Shown: positions 24,592-38,946, counted from the first letter of the stretch. The stretch is DNA of 64,000 nt from Acanthacorydalis orientalis (GCA_034766995.1 CM068316.1:27785106-27849105); one strand, 5' to 3'. The notes: a model not told the origin generated them from the sequence alone. Made by a program: numbers and translations.

Positions 24592-24648
24592 AAAATAATT
24601 GCTGTTTATGACCTTCATGAAATTCATAATAAAAACAGCAATTATTTT
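24592..24648. repeat. Perfect 16-bp hairpin
   Basis: AAAATAATTGCTGTTT (24,592-24,607) and its exact reverse complement (24,633-24,648) enclose a 25-base loop that contains the palindrome TTCATGAA. Confidence 0.85.
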
Positions 24649-24760
24649 CTTTCGACCAAATATATATGTAGATACAGTGGAGACTATTTTTAGGCGTATT
24701 TTTTAATGCGTTTTTGAAGTTATGCGGTGCATATTTCATGCAAATTCGATGTTTCCCCGT

Positions 24761-24762
<2 letters not shown>

Positions 24763-24829
<67 letters not shown>
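24763..24829. repeat. (TA)n microsatellite inside the Tigger-like remnant
   Basis: Pure TA run of about 67 bp. Confidence 0.95.
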
Positions 24830-24832
<3 letters not shown>

Positions 24833-24949
24833 CTGCACGTTATTTAAAAATTTTTAAAAAATTACTATTATATTTTCTAAAATTTATATTTTTTAATTTA
24901 AAATTTTCTATTTTGGACTGTTTAAATCATCTTGTATCTGCTATCGCTG

Positions 24950-25388
24950 AAACAAGACCACAAACTTTAAATGTCTGCTGAAAAGCGGCTTGGCCTAGAT
25001 GTGTTGTGTCTTTCGTACATGAATTGGTGGATAAGGTTTTGATCCTTTAGCTAGAATAATGTCGACGAATTACTTGTGAATAATGCCTTAGGTGACGATG
25101 ATATTATTGGTATAACTTTAGATATCGTCGAAGATCTAGAAAACGATAGTGAAGTGGAAAAAAACCTATCCCCTCACTGCAAATGTAATTCGAACAGGCG
25201 TTCAACTTTGCAATAAATTGGAAAATCATTTTCCTGTTCATGACACAAATTATAAATCAGCTTTCAAATTCCAACGTGAGCTGAATAATTATATGTCTGA
25301 ATATCGTAAACTGCATAAAAACGTAGTAAAATCATCATCGCGAAGTTTAATTATTGATAACATTGTCAGAGAAAAAAAATCAATATAG
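24950..25388 (+). pseudogene. Tigger-like transposase C-terminal remnant
   Basis: Broken frames give TLNVC*KAAWPRCV (about 24,967; compare the TLNACWKKLWP motif of Tigger-like proteins), then NALGDDDIIGITLDIVEDLE (about 25,080), then NVIRTGVQLCNKLENHF and FKFQRELNNYMSEYRKLH ending at 25,388. The catalytic core and N-terminal helix-turn-helix are absent. The acidic stretch and C-terminal helices fit the tail of this family. No product is expected. Confidence 0.6.
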
Positions 25389-25701
25389 AACAAGGGTGAA
25401 GTTAACGCTAATTTTGTTTGTGAAGAACCATTGTCTTAAAAATAATTGTTACTTTTCAATAAAATTAAATGAATAAAATGTTAAAACAAACCTGTTTTAA
25501 GTTTTCTTTTCCTGAATTTTCATCAACTATTTTATGCGATTTCGGTTGTATTTTAACACATTGTTTTGGTTTTATGCGGCTTTAGACAATTATGGCACGG
25601 ATCCCTAATTTTTCAACGGAAGTTATGTCTTTTTTATGCGATTTTTTTATATGTGATTTTCTGAAGAATGTATCTGCCGCATAAATACCGCATAGACTTG
25701 A

Positions 25702-25705
<4 letters not shown>

Positions 25706-25758
<53 letters not shown>
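25706..25758. repeat. (TA)n microsatellite at the Tigger-like right end
   Basis: Starts two bases after the element's terminal ACTG. Confidence 0.95.
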
Positions 25759-25761
<3 letters not shown>

Positions 25762-26283
25762 TCATTAATAATTAATAACTTTTTGATATTTAACTACTGT
25801 TTAAATACTTTTAACTTTCAATGTTTAATTAATTATTTAATTTCCGTTCACAAAAAAAAACATTTTTTGTGTATAAATACTAAAAAAATACCCTTATTGA
25901 GAGATCTGTTGTTTCTTGGAGATTAAAAAAAAAAACAAGAATAATGACTTTCACTGTTTATTAAGACAATGTTTCTAATGTATGCGCAGATTTAATAAAA
26001 AAAATGCTAATATCATCTATCTCAAAAACTAAATTGTACCATATATAATGTTTTTACTTTATTTAAAGAATTTTTTTGTCACACACATCACACGTCACAT
26101 CACATGTAACAGACGTTAGCATAATAAATATTTTTTTAAAAAATATATTCATTTATGAATTCAGTTCATATGGGCAACATGTACATATTTTTTATGAAAA
26201 GTGAGTTTGTGTAGTAGAAAAAATAATAAAATTTAAATATAAATTCACAAAAATAATAAAGAAAAGTTAATTTTTCAAAAAAC

Positions 26284-26334
<51 letters not shown>

Positions 26335-26901
26335 AAAATGATTTCAAAGTAAATAATCTACAATATGTGTATTTTATAACTTAAAATTACCTTATAATTG
26401 TATAAATGTATATTTCTAATGACAACTTTCTTTAAGACAATTATTATATATTTTTAGACTTGAATTCTTAACTTTACTCGCAAATTACGAAATATTTAAT
26501 TAAAATACGTATCTGACATTCCAAAGGATACTAAAATGTAACGCAATATTTCCTTTCATTGACTTTTTTTTGTAAAATAGAATATTAATAATGAAAAATT
26601 CTCTATTTACCTATAAAAACAATGCCATACTTCCTTAGTATGCTATTCTCTACTTAATAGACATTATAGGAAAGCAAGGTATAGCTAGGCATGACAGGAA
26701 ATAATAAAAACTAGACATACATTTATAATTTCCGCAATGAACATTTATCAGCGATTTGGTCTTTATAAGACTAGTTATAAAATAAAAGAACACAGTAAAC
26801 AAAAGAATCAATATTGTTTACAACCAAAAATTAACATTTGCCGTAAGTACAACCACATTAACTGCATTTCTTCAAGTTTTTTTAAAAAATGTGAATGACA
26901 C

Positions 26902-26944
<43 letters not shown>

Positions 26945-27044
26945 TATCTCCAGGTAAGATTTGTCACAAAAGATCAACGAAAAGTCCACTCTTTCAACAG
27001 AATATAAAAAGTACATTGAAAACAATTTAGAATTTATTCATAAA

Positions 27045-27047
<3 letters not shown>
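25759..27047. other. AT-rich with two TA arrays, no gene
   Basis: TA runs at 26,284-26,331 and 26,904-26,940; nothing else recognised. Confidence 0.6.

Positions 27048-27122
<75 letters not shown>
27048..27122. repeat. Compound (TA)n(GA)n microsatellite
   Basis: About 54 bp of TA followed directly by about 22 bp of AG repeats (27,101-27,122); the only clear GA array in the window. Confidence 0.95.
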
Positions 27123-27124
<2 letters not shown>

Positions 27125-27481
27125 CGAATATATTTCAAATTTATATAAATTTTCAGAAAAGTATGAAAGGAGAAAATTATTTGTTCTAGGGACAAAACAG
27201 ATATCTGTATAATGGAAATATAGTAAGCTAAAAATAAAAGTAATAAAATTCCAATTTAGAATTGTAAATTCAATGAAGTCAAAGTCTTGCAACAATATGA
27301 TTTAATACGTTCCAGTTCAATAAAATGTACTTTCAACTAGATTTATTATGCAGTGAGAGTTATTATAAATGAATCTAAAACATTATTAAATTCAATTACC
27401 TAAATTCTACCTAAAGAGATGAAACACCAATACTAGTAGGAAAAAAATCTAGTAACTCAAAAGGAAGAAAAATATCTAGAC

Positions 27482-27600
27482 CAGAGGTTCCAAACCGGAT
27501 CGGTATAGACCCCTTAGGAGTAAATGACAGTTGATAAGGAGTCGATGAACCCCAAAAGATTAAGTTTACAAGCCATGAGAAAGATTCAGATAGAAGGGAG
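27482..27600. mobile_element. Possible hAT-type terminal fragment
   Basis: CAGAGGTTCCAAACC at 27,482 looks like the CAGNGGTTC start of hAT inverted repeats. No opposite end or 8-bp target duplication was found, and the mariner H remnant follows closely. Tentative. Confidence 0.3.
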
Positions 27601-27610
27601 ATGGTTGTCA

Positions 27611-28284
27611 ATGAATTGACCGAAAATGCCGCTGCTAATCGTTTAGATATCTCGATTTCTTTGCTTGTAAGGCATAAAAAGAAGAGTTTCTTGTGGTGTA
27701 TTGTGGACCGACGATGAAAAATGGATCTATTTCGACAACCTAAAACGCAAGAAATTACGGGTCGATCCTGGCCAACCGTCAACGTTGACACTAAAGCGAA
27801 ACATCCACGGTCACAAAGCAATGCTCTCTATTTGGTGGAATACGGAGGGTGCCGTGTATTATGAGCTGTTGAAACCGAAGGAAACAATCACCGCCGAACG
27901 TTATTGACAACAGTTGGATCGTTTGAATGATAATTTGATGCAAAAACGACCATCGATTTCATCAAATCGTCGAAAAGTGATTCTTCTCCATGACAACGCT
28001 CGGTCCCATATTGCTACAGACGTGAAATAAACACTGATAGAGCACGAATGGGAGATTTTCCCGCACCCAGCGTATTCTCTGAACCTGTCCCTAAGCGATT
28101 ACTATCTGCTCCGATCGATGTAACACGCTTTGGAAGATACACATTTTCATAACTACGGACAAGTCGAAAATTGAGTTGCTGAACGGATTGGCTTAATGAC
28201 GGACCATTCTTTTGTCGTGGAATTCGACTTCTGCTAGAAAAGTGGGAAAAAGTCATAACTTCCGAGGGCAGATACTTTGACTAA
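27611..28284 (+). pseudogene. Mariner transposase, 5'-truncated (family H, mauritiana-like)
   Basis: Only the catalytic half remains. In order: RLDISISLLVRHKKKSFL, then TDDEKWIYFDNLKRKK with the first Asp, IWWNTEGAVYYELLKPKE, a stop, QQLDRLNDNLMQKRPS, ILLHDNARSHIA with the second Asp, and PHPAYSLNLSLSDYYLL with the third. The last two are 35 positions apart as in DD34D enzymes. The C-terminus ends SEGRYFD at 28,284. At least three in-frame stops and one frameshift (near 27,705) are present. The frame 27,701-27,907 is the best preserved piece. All catalytic residues are kept, but the DNA-binding domain is gone. Confidence 0.8.
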
Positions 28285-28355
28285 TGTATTCACACATTTT
28301 ATTATTGAAATAAATGCTCAAAAACACAAAAAACAGCGACTTTCAATGCAACCTC

Positions 28356-28404
<49 letters not shown>
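27611..28404 (+). mobile_element. Mariner H remnant ending in a TA microsatellite
   Basis: The 3' end (TTTCAATGCAACCTCA to 28,356) runs directly into TA and a 48-bp TA array (28,357-28,404). The 5' end of the element is missing. Confidence 0.7.
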
Positions 28405-31103
<2,699 letters not shown>

Positions 31104-31123
31104 ATATACACACACACACACCC

Positions 31124-31161
<38 letters not shown>

Positions 31162-31184
31162 TATGTATATATACATATATATAA

Positions 31185-31215
<31 letters not shown>

Positions 31216-31248
31216 CACTTATATGTAGATATATATATATATATATAA
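31104..31248. repeat. Compound (CA)n/(TA)n microsatellite
   Basis: A CA block (31,107-31,121) followed by TA runs with scattered C and G interruptions. Confidence 0.95.
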
Positions 31249-31428
31249 AGTATGTATGTTTGTATACTTAAAACTATGATGTGACATATAACAATAGCAA
31301 CAGTTTTTAAACATTTAGTTTCAAATAGTAAGTACAAAAATAAATAAAAACGGTGATTTCATGATTAAAAATGATTATTATTTATAATATAGCCTTGATA
31401 ATTATTCTGAATTACGAACAAATTTTTT

Positions 31429-31434
<6 letters not shown>

Positions 31435-31483
<49 letters not shown>

Positions 31484-31499
31484 TATATAGGTATATATG
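31435..31499. repeat. (TA)n microsatellite
   Basis: TA run ending in two GGTATATA units. Confidence 0.95.
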
Positions 31500-31750
31500 T
31501 AAACATTTTTATTATGTAAGTATTTCGTTTCATAAAAAATGTACATTTATTTATCCAATACAGACGAATATGAAAATATATTATAATTGGGTAAAATACT
31601 TTTATCAAAAACCTTTTACTTGCTAATTGTAACGTAAAAAATAAATAACAGTTATGATGTGTACATAATCTTTTATATATTCAAAATACATCAAATAAAA
31701 GATTATTTATTAGGTAGGAATTTTCAGAATATTATGTGTTTATACCTTTT

Positions 31751-31769
31751 ATATACATACATACATATG

Positions 31770-31821
<52 letters not shown>

Positions 31822-31825
31822 CATA
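31751..31825. repeat. (TA)n microsatellite with CATA units
   Basis: ATAC units lead into TA runs broken by single G bases. Confidence 0.95.
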
Positions 31826-32043
31826 AAATAGCGGCCTACAAAATACAAATTAAAAATCTACTTTCACACTAACATAAACGGTAAGCAAACAGTTATGAAT
31901 TCTAATTCGGGTTTATGAACTATGTGAAGTCATGAATTGAATAGCATTTTTAAATAGCGTTGACGAAAATATTTTAAACTACTGTATTCTTATTTACATA
32001 GAAGTATAAAAAGTTAATGGTTTGTATGTATGCATACACACTC

Positions 32044-32068
32044 ACATATATATATATACATATTTATT

Positions 32069-32135
<67 letters not shown>

Positions 32136-32151
32136 TTACATATATATATAT
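32044..32151. repeat. (TA)n array bounded by a repeated TTTATTTACATA block
   Basis: The block ATTTATTTACATATATATA occurs at both ends of the TA run. Confidence 0.95.
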
Positions 32152-32291
32152 GCAGTAAAATACATTCCAGAAAAATCTAATTATTTTATCTTTCTTATTT
32201 TCATTTGGCTATTGGTGTAAACTAATTAAATTAACAAATTGATAATATTTGTGGTTAATTCAATGAAATTATTTACCTAGTGATAAAATTT

Positions 32292-32512
32292 TTTAAAGAA
32301 ACAAACAAAAAATAACAAAATCGACAAAAAAGAAGGAATTATAATCAAAATTTGGAATGTTACATGAAAAAAAATATTAAAGCAACTACAGGTGAGTTGC
32401 ATTAATATTACTTTTCGTGTAATATTTCAAATTTTGATTATAATTTCTTCCCAAAAATATTACAACTCTTTCTTTTTGCCGATTTGTTATAATTTTCTTA
32501 TGTTTCTTTAAA
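32292..32512. repeat. ~220-bp imperfect inverted repeat (fold-back, MITE-like)
   Basis: The left arm (32,292-32,387) and right arm (32,395-32,512) pair through TTTAAAGAAACA, ATAACAAA, GGCAAAAAG/GACAAAAAAG and AATTATAATCAAAATTT. They close on GCAACT-ACAGGTG-AGTTGC. The right arm carries an extra ~15 bp. No coding content. It resembles a fold-back MITE or the product of an inverted duplication. Confidence 0.8.
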
Positions 32513-32806
32513 GCTTCCTACTAAGATTAACTAGTTATCATAGTAATACCTCTAATCCAGAGGATATCTGAAAAATGGTTTGATTTTATTTGATTCATAA
32601 TTTTTTTAAAAATGCAATGAACCTTAAAACAATCAAATACTTATGTTTTGGAGAAATACTCCATTGTTTTGTTATTCAAATTTAGATTTAAATTACTTTA
32701 CATTTTTTTTCGTTCACAAAATAGTAATTAAAAAATAATTACTTTTAAATAATCTGTTTTGTCACCTTAAAACAAATAAACCAGGAGCAGCCAACCTCTA
32801 TGCGGT

Positions 32807-32807
<1 letters not shown>
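32513..32807. other. AT-rich spacer
   Basis: Nothing recognised. Confidence 0.5.
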
Positions 32808-32848
<41 letters not shown>

Positions 32849-32867
32849 TATATATATAATATATATA

Positions 32868-32919
<52 letters not shown>

Positions 32920-33003
32920 TATTATATATATATATATATATATATAGATTATATATATATATATAATATATATATATTATATATATATATATATACATAT
33001 ATA

Positions 33004-33053
<50 letters not shown>

Positions 33054-33056
33054 ATT
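32808..33056. repeat. Large TA-type satellite array with ATAATATA interruptions
   Basis: About 250 bp, one of the longest arrays here. TA runs are phased by AATATATA and GAGATATTATA interruptions, and many local palindromes are possible. Confidence 0.95.
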
Positions 33057-34439
33057 AAAATTTAAATAATATTAACATAAATTAAAAATGTTTCTGATAA
33101 TCCTAAATATGAGTATATATAATATATATATGAAGAAAATCAATGCCTGGTAAAGAGAATCTTTGTACTGAGTATACCTACCGTACTTAGGTGTCGTCTT
33201 CTTTTTTCAATATATCATTGTATTATTATGGCAAAATAATTGTATTAAAAAAAATAATTAAATAATAGTATACAAATTTAACCCACTATATAAAAATAAA
33301 TATTATTAATTCCCAATCAGATTGTACAATTCTTATATAAATTTAAAATTATTTTTATTTTAAAACAGATATTAATGATAAACAATTGAAAGAAAAGTAT
33401 ATTTAAAGTAAAATATTTTCTTTTTTTAAAAAAAAAAACATTACTGATTATTTGAAAAACTTGAATTTTAAACCATAAATTTCACTTTTCCTATATACTA
33501 ATCAGTAACAAGCAATCTATAGTTCTTTCAGATCCATAAATTTAATAATATTTTTGGAAACACCATATAATTTTTACAGATGACTTGATAATCTGGATTT
33601 TTTAATAATATTTCATTGAATTTCTTATATCTTCGTATAAATAAATTAAAAAAAAAACTTATCTTAATCCGATCCTGTATTTGTCGAAACTGGAGTTTTA
33701 ATGTGTACATAAATTGAAAAGATAACCGTCCCTTGCGTCGTCATAAAAGTAATTGAAATTCGAATTGAATTTTGAAGTACCCCATGACACATGCAGTCAA
33801 GCATATAATCAGTAAACATATAAATATGTACATAACATACGTGTACGGACTGTAAAATATTCACAGTAGTTGCACTCTATGTTGAGTGGATGATTAACAT
33901 TCATCTTATAATTTATAATCTTGTGTAATTGCTCCATAAATTTTTGAATATAAATAAACGCCTACTGGACACACACATGCGTAAAATGAAATTTCACTCT
34001 AATTGAATTTGTTTTAACAAGTTTATAAATAGTTCAGTTTTTTATCGAATTTTATAAAATTAAATAATGCATTTCTATATGTCTTCAATGATAAAAGAAC
34101 GGTTACTTAAACGCAATTTACTACTAAAAATATTTCATACAAATAATGACATTTTAAAGTAGGTGTGTATTGAATTTTTTTTAAATATTCAATTTTCAAT
34201 AATTAATTATTAATCATGACTATTACTAATACATATTTTAATGGTAACACCAGTATCTTCATAGTACTAAGATGCAAAGAAAATCCTGTATGATCAATAG
34301 AAAGTGAAAAGTCATTTGCGGACAAAATAATTTAATAATTTGTTCCATTGATTGATAATCAAATCACTTCGAATAGTTATTTAAAAATGTTTCATATTAA
34401 AGTAATAAAAAGAAGCAAACATTTTTGATCTTAATTTCA
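33057..34439. other. AT-rich, nothing recognised
   Basis: About 1.4 kb; two overlapping minus-strand frames of about 60 codons near 33,530-33,860 have no recognisable motif. Confidence 0.55.
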
Positions 34440-34612
34440 GGTGGTATGTATTAATGAATTTAGAGGATTGCAAGATGAACGAATTTAGCCTGTGTAAAAA
34501 CTGTCCAAAGAGAAAAAAGCGAAAAGTACTCTCTAAAATGCGTCATTTAGACTGTGAAAAAACCTCTCAACATATGGTACGAATCGTACCATGTGTAGGT
34601 TGTTATAGTTAA
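34440..34612 (+). CDS. Possible small cysteine-rich terminal exon (unrecognised)
   Basis: A splice-acceptor-like CTTAATTTCAG precedes an open frame that runs to the TAA at 34,610. From ATG 34,454 it would encode 52 residues: MNLEDCKMNEFSLCKNC, then the basic PKRKKRKVLSK, then MRHLDCEKTS and VPCVGCYS. Six cysteines include two CxxC pairs, and the basic stretch could be a nuclear signal or a processing site. The codon mix is less AI/TY-biased than chance frames here. No family was recognised and no upstream exon was identified. It could be a chance frame, a transposon fragment or a real last exon. Confidence 0.25.
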
Positions 34613-34626
34613 TCGTACCGTACGAT
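34574..34626. repeat. Two palindromes sharing the core GTACGA/TCGTAC
   Basis: ATGGTACGA-A-TCGTACCAT (34,574-34,592) and ATCGTAC-C-GTACGAT (34,612-34,626) are each perfect, with a single-base centre, and lie 19 bp apart. They could be a paired binding site for a dimeric protein or remnants of a terminal repeat. Confidence 0.8.
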
Positions 34627-35267
34627 CAACTGTATCGACAGAGGGGGTTATGCGATGTTATATTATCATATTAAAACCACACAGGCGTAACTATTGAAAA
34701 CAGATCATAAAATAAAAAGACAGATCATTGATAATACAACATGAACAGATTATATGCTCAATTATGTAAAGAACAATTGTGAAATTTTAACAATAATAAA
34801 ACAAAAACATCATCGATCATTTTAAAAACATCTATTCAATCAAATCAACATTAGCATATTTTTAGATGGAACTGTGTTTCTTTTTGAAATAACATATTTT
34901 TTCTTCAATTTTATTATTAGTTCTTTCTTTATTATTTCTGCACCATTTCACAAGTTTGCACATAAAGACATTTTTTTTAATTAGTTACCTATTAGAAGTG
35001 ATATAAATTTAATAAAAAAAAAAAAAAAACTAGAATGAAAGAGAGCTTGAATGAAGTCCAAAATATACATGAGAAAATAATAATATGTCACAAACATAAA
35101 AAATTAAAGGAATATATATCTCTATATATATGAAAAAAATTCTGTAAAATTTCACTAAGAAAATGTGTAGTGGCTGTATTAAATTATTATTAACGATGAC
35201 ACACGAAGTTACACGAAATTTTCACGAACAATTATGATATTAGTATTATAATAATTTAAATTAGTTA
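34627..35267. other. AT-rich, nothing recognised
   Basis: No gene or repeat seen. Confidence 0.5.
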
Positions 35268-35370
35268 CTTGGGCTACCTTGCCGGCAAGTCGGGGGAGCA
35301 TGCAAAACGAACGGGGATAGATTCCCCGGGGGTCGGAGCGTATAGAGAATGGGGGCAGAGTCCCTGGTAA
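35268..35370. other. GC-rich island with stacked hairpins
   Basis: About 100 bp of G-rich sequence in very AT-rich surroundings. It holds the 12-bp palindrome CTTGCCGGCAAG (35,278-35,289), the hairpin GGGGATAGATTCCCC (35,313-35,327) adjoining GGGGGTCGG, and GGGGGCAGAGTCCCT. No rRNA, tRNA or coding match was recognised. GC-rich hairpins occur at some transposon termini, for example Helitron 3' ends, but no diagnostic CTRR end was seen. Confidence 0.6.
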
Positions 35371-35537
35371 TTAAAAAATAATAATGTAGTTATTTATAAA
35401 GGACGAAAGTGACATTTTAAAATACGTTTTGAAAATTTGTTTAATTTCAATTAATTTTCAGTCTATTTGATATTATTATGAAATTAATACTTCAAAAACA
35501 ATTATTGTAATTATTTGATCATACATCTCACTCTCTA

Positions 35538-35550
35538 CATATATGTACAT

Positions 35551-35602
<52 letters not shown>
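35538..35602. repeat. (TA)n microsatellite
   Basis: Preceded by GTACATATACATACAT units. Confidence 0.95.
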
Positions 35603-35604
<2 letters not shown>

Positions 35605-36071
35605 GCATAGGGATCGCTTTTTGTGATTAATATTTTTCATGTCAGTTTACTCAGGTGTCAGAATTTTTCACTAGACGTCATATTTTTCCTACGAATCGGG
35701 AATAAAAAATTATTACTACTATACACGAGTGGAGTTGAGAAGTAATGTGTAGGTTCAAACATCATCAATCATTCTTTTTAACATGGACTTAAATCATTTA
35801 AAATATTTTTACTAGGTTGAAATGTAACCAGTCACAAAAATGGCCAATTGATATAATAACAAGAAAGGAATTTTAACATTTGATATTCACACTAAATATT
35901 TTATAAAGTTTGTTTAATATATTTTCATTGGACACATTTGTTGAAATTCATATTTAATTCCACGTCGAAAAAATATAACATCGTTGTTTTAAATACAATT
36001 ATTGAAAAAGTATTCGTTTAATTTAAAAAATGTACAAAAAATCTATTTTTATTTGTTACATATATACACTT

Positions 36072-36125
<54 letters not shown>

Positions 36126-37049
36126 ATCCATTTTGACCTTCCAAGTAAAATTGAAAAATATTACAAACGTCAAAAAATATTAACAAAACCAGAAAACATA
36201 TAAAAACATGCTGGATAAAACTGAGATTAATTTAAGACAAAGATAGGACTTCACAAAGGCTGTTTACTACAATCTTAAAAGATATTTTTAAATTGCTTAA
36301 TTTTGTAGATAAAGAAGTCAAAATTAAAAGAAAACACTAAGCAATCGTTATGTTAGGTAGATGATATTATTAGCTTTGTAGACAGTGTATAAAATACAAA
36401 TAACATAGCTGAATAATTAGTAGAGCTTTTTAAGAAAAAATGTTTCAATACGAATCATGATAAAAAAATATTATATTTACTACATTAGTGTTTGCTTATT
36501 AACAGAAATTACTTAAGAAACACATGCACAGCTTACAAAGAAATTTAAAATATGTAAATTGGCGATAACTTATATGCAAGAATAGATCAATTCATTAGGA
36601 AAGTTATCAAATAAAAAAATATGGTGTTAAATATTCTTTCATCAGGACAGCCTTAGAAATTTAAAACATAGTACTTCCTTTTTATGGCTACAACACATGT
36701 TTTAAAAGATACATAATAAAAATTACAATTATTTAAATAGGAGATAACGTTTCATCTTCGTTCTTATTACCACAATTATGTATCATTTGATTACCATCTA
36801 CATTTACATTATGTAACTTATTTGAATGAAATACTAATATCGGAGATAAATTTGAAAACTTTTACCTAAGTAGGATTGGGATACTGGAAAAATGGAAGTT
36901 TAGAAGACAAACATTTTTTTTTAAATAAAAAAATATACACATGACTGGTTAAGCACAGAAATCATGACATTTTCAGTATCCTTGGTTATTTTTAAAAGCA
37001 ATACATTATTTTGATGAATTATTTAAAAAAAAAATGTATATCTAAAACA

Positions 37050-37051
<2 letters not shown>
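35603..37051. other. AT-rich, nothing recognised
   Basis: One TA array at 36,078-36,122; no gene. Confidence 0.55.

Positions 37052-37103
<52 letters not shown>
37052..37103. repeat. (TA)n microsatellite at the truncated end of mariner J1
   Basis: A 52-bp TA run marks the point where the J1 transposase stops abruptly. Confidence 0.95.
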
Positions 37104-37107
<4 letters not shown>

Positions 37108-37487
37108 TTAGTAGAAAAATATTTCGGTTTATTCCCTTTAAATTCATATACATTTACAGCTTTTTTGATTTTCATAGCTGTTTTAAGTGGTCCAGAAATG
37201 TTGGATGACTAAAACCTAACTTTTGTGTAAACTCTCGAATTGATGTGCGTGGTTCTGATTTAACTATCGCCTTCTGTTGGTCGTTATGAACAAAGGAAGG
37301 ACGTCTATGATCTTCTTATTTATCAAGACTCTCGTCACCAGCACGAAATTTTTGGAACCACCGTTGCACCGTACGTTTCTTAACATTACCCACACCAGAA
37401 GCATCGTTTGGTTTACGAGCAGTTTTTGCTGCTTTACCACCTGTTTTGAACTCATACAAAAAGTGTTCTTATTTGCTTCTTTTTCAT
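37104..37487 (-). pseudogene. Mariner transposase N-terminal half (J1, cecropia-like)
   Basis: Start ATG at 37,487: MKKKQIRTLFVYEFKTG, then GNVKKRTVQRWFQKFRAGD, then NDQQKAIVKSEPRTSIREF, then LGFSHPTFLDHLKQL followed by a stop. These are the paired helix-turn-helix DNA-binding motifs of the cecropia-type mariners that include the transposase moiety of human SETMAR. The frame has one break near 37,310. The catalytic domain is absent. Confidence 0.75.
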
Positions 37488-37655
37488 CTTTTATTCAATA
37501 CCCCAATTTAAAGCAAAATTAATAATAAAACCAAAGACGACGTTATCAACATACAGACTGAAGAATGCACTTTAAAATGATATTAGCATACACACGATAA
37601 ATGACACCGTCATTGAAAAAATGAAGATTAGAATTTCGGAAAACAAAAACCGTAT
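37104..37655 (-). mobile_element. Mariner, family J, copy J1 (truncated)
   Basis: Matches copy J2 (50,658 onward) from an upstream block (GTTTTCCGAAATTCTAA on the minus strand near 37,645) through the 5' untranslated part (AATATCATTTTAAAGTGCA, then TTTAAATTGGGGTATTGAAT) into the transposase. It is cut off at about 37,104 by a TA array. Confidence 0.75.
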
Positions 37656-38789
37656 TTTTTTTCCTTACAACCTAATATTAAAATGAAATAGGTATTCATG
37701 TTTTAAGGTAAGAAGTACTCTTTTTCAGAGGCTACTTGCAGAATAAGAATGTGTTTTCTGATTAGATAATCTTAATTTTTGATTCTTTTTACTCTATTAT
37801 ACGTTTTACTAAATACGTTTCCTGACGGTCTCCTTCTTTTAAGACCATTTCAATTTATCATCTCCACTGCTAATTTCGGCACATATTCTATCTTCGGACA
37901 TTAGATAACTTCAGTTATCTATGTAGAGATGAAGCACGTGCTCAAACTAACAATGAAAACTAAAAATAATTATAATTTTACTATATCTTTTAAATTATAT
38001 AAATTATGATAACTTATGTCTTTGCACGATTATATTAGCAGCGGATATCATAACATTGACTAACTGATTTCGATACTTAAATATACTTTTATTATTTTTT
38101 TCTATTGTCTACTTTATCAAACTGTCTTCATTTAATACACTTTTTTCTATAAACTTCCGTGTAAGAATTATTTGATATTTTGTTGAAAAATTAAGTAGAG
38201 AGAAATAAAATTACAATACTATTTTAACTACAATAAAGATATCTAAATAAAATGAAATTACAATCAGCAATACTGTCTTTAGTTTTGGTTTATTTTAGTT
38301 TTAATTTGAAAATAAATCATTATTCACATAATTTGCTTTACAATTTCTATTTAACAATACTTATATAATAGCTGTAGCACTAGCACTGAATTGAAATTCG
38401 CAAAGAAACATACAATAGGACTTAAAAATACTCTTTCAGCAACCAAGGTGTTACAATACAAACATCGAAGTAAATAGTAATATACAAAAAGATATTAATA
38501 ACAGGTATTTAAATCAATAGCCATCAATTTTAACGTAATATATTTTAATAGCATACTATTCACTCATTCATGAATAAAATTATTATTACCTTGTAATTAC
38601 ACAACACTCTAGTTTTAATGAGCATACAATTGCTGTTAGCGTATAACCGACAAATATTTTGTTTTAAAATCTTCTCAACATATGGTAAAACCATCTTTCA
38701 ACTTATAGGTATTGTAATTTATTGATTCAGGTTGATAAAACTGGTTTTGAAAAATTAAAAAATTAGCAGCATTCCAAGCAACTTATAAT
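37656..38789. other. AT-rich, nothing recognised
   Basis: About 1.1 kb without gene or named repeat. Confidence 0.55.
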
Positions 38790-38903
38790 AATATATATAC
38801 ACGAGCATATATAAAAATAAATACATAAATAAATAAACACACGCGCTCGCGCACACGCACACACACATCCATACATACATACATACACACATACATTACA
38901 TAC

Positions 38904-38946
<43 letters not shown>

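Larger units (their letters stand above)
24675..25704 (+). mobile_element. Tigger/pogo-like element, decayed
   Basis: The left end CAGTGGAGACTATTTTTAGG follows TA. The right end, reverse complemented, reads CAGTCAAGTCTATGCGGTAT. CAGT ends of this kind are typical of the pogo/Tigger group, which also uses TA targets. Length is 1030 bp, so most of the gene is missing. A (TA)n array (24,763-24,829) interrupts the left part and another (25,706-25,758) adjoins the right end. Confidence 0.65.

Noticed and set aside
26940..26962. CCAGGTAAGAT at 26,952 as a recursive splice site
   Set aside because: The upstream sequence is a TA array without a pyrimidine tract.
27411..27821. 136-codon minus-strand frame
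   Set aside because: Overlaps the plus-strand mariner H remnant and has no recognisable domain.
35268..35370. GC-rich block as rRNA, tRNA or mitochondrial insert
   Set aside because: No cloverleaf, no rRNA motif and no flanking organelle genes; kept only as an unexplained island.
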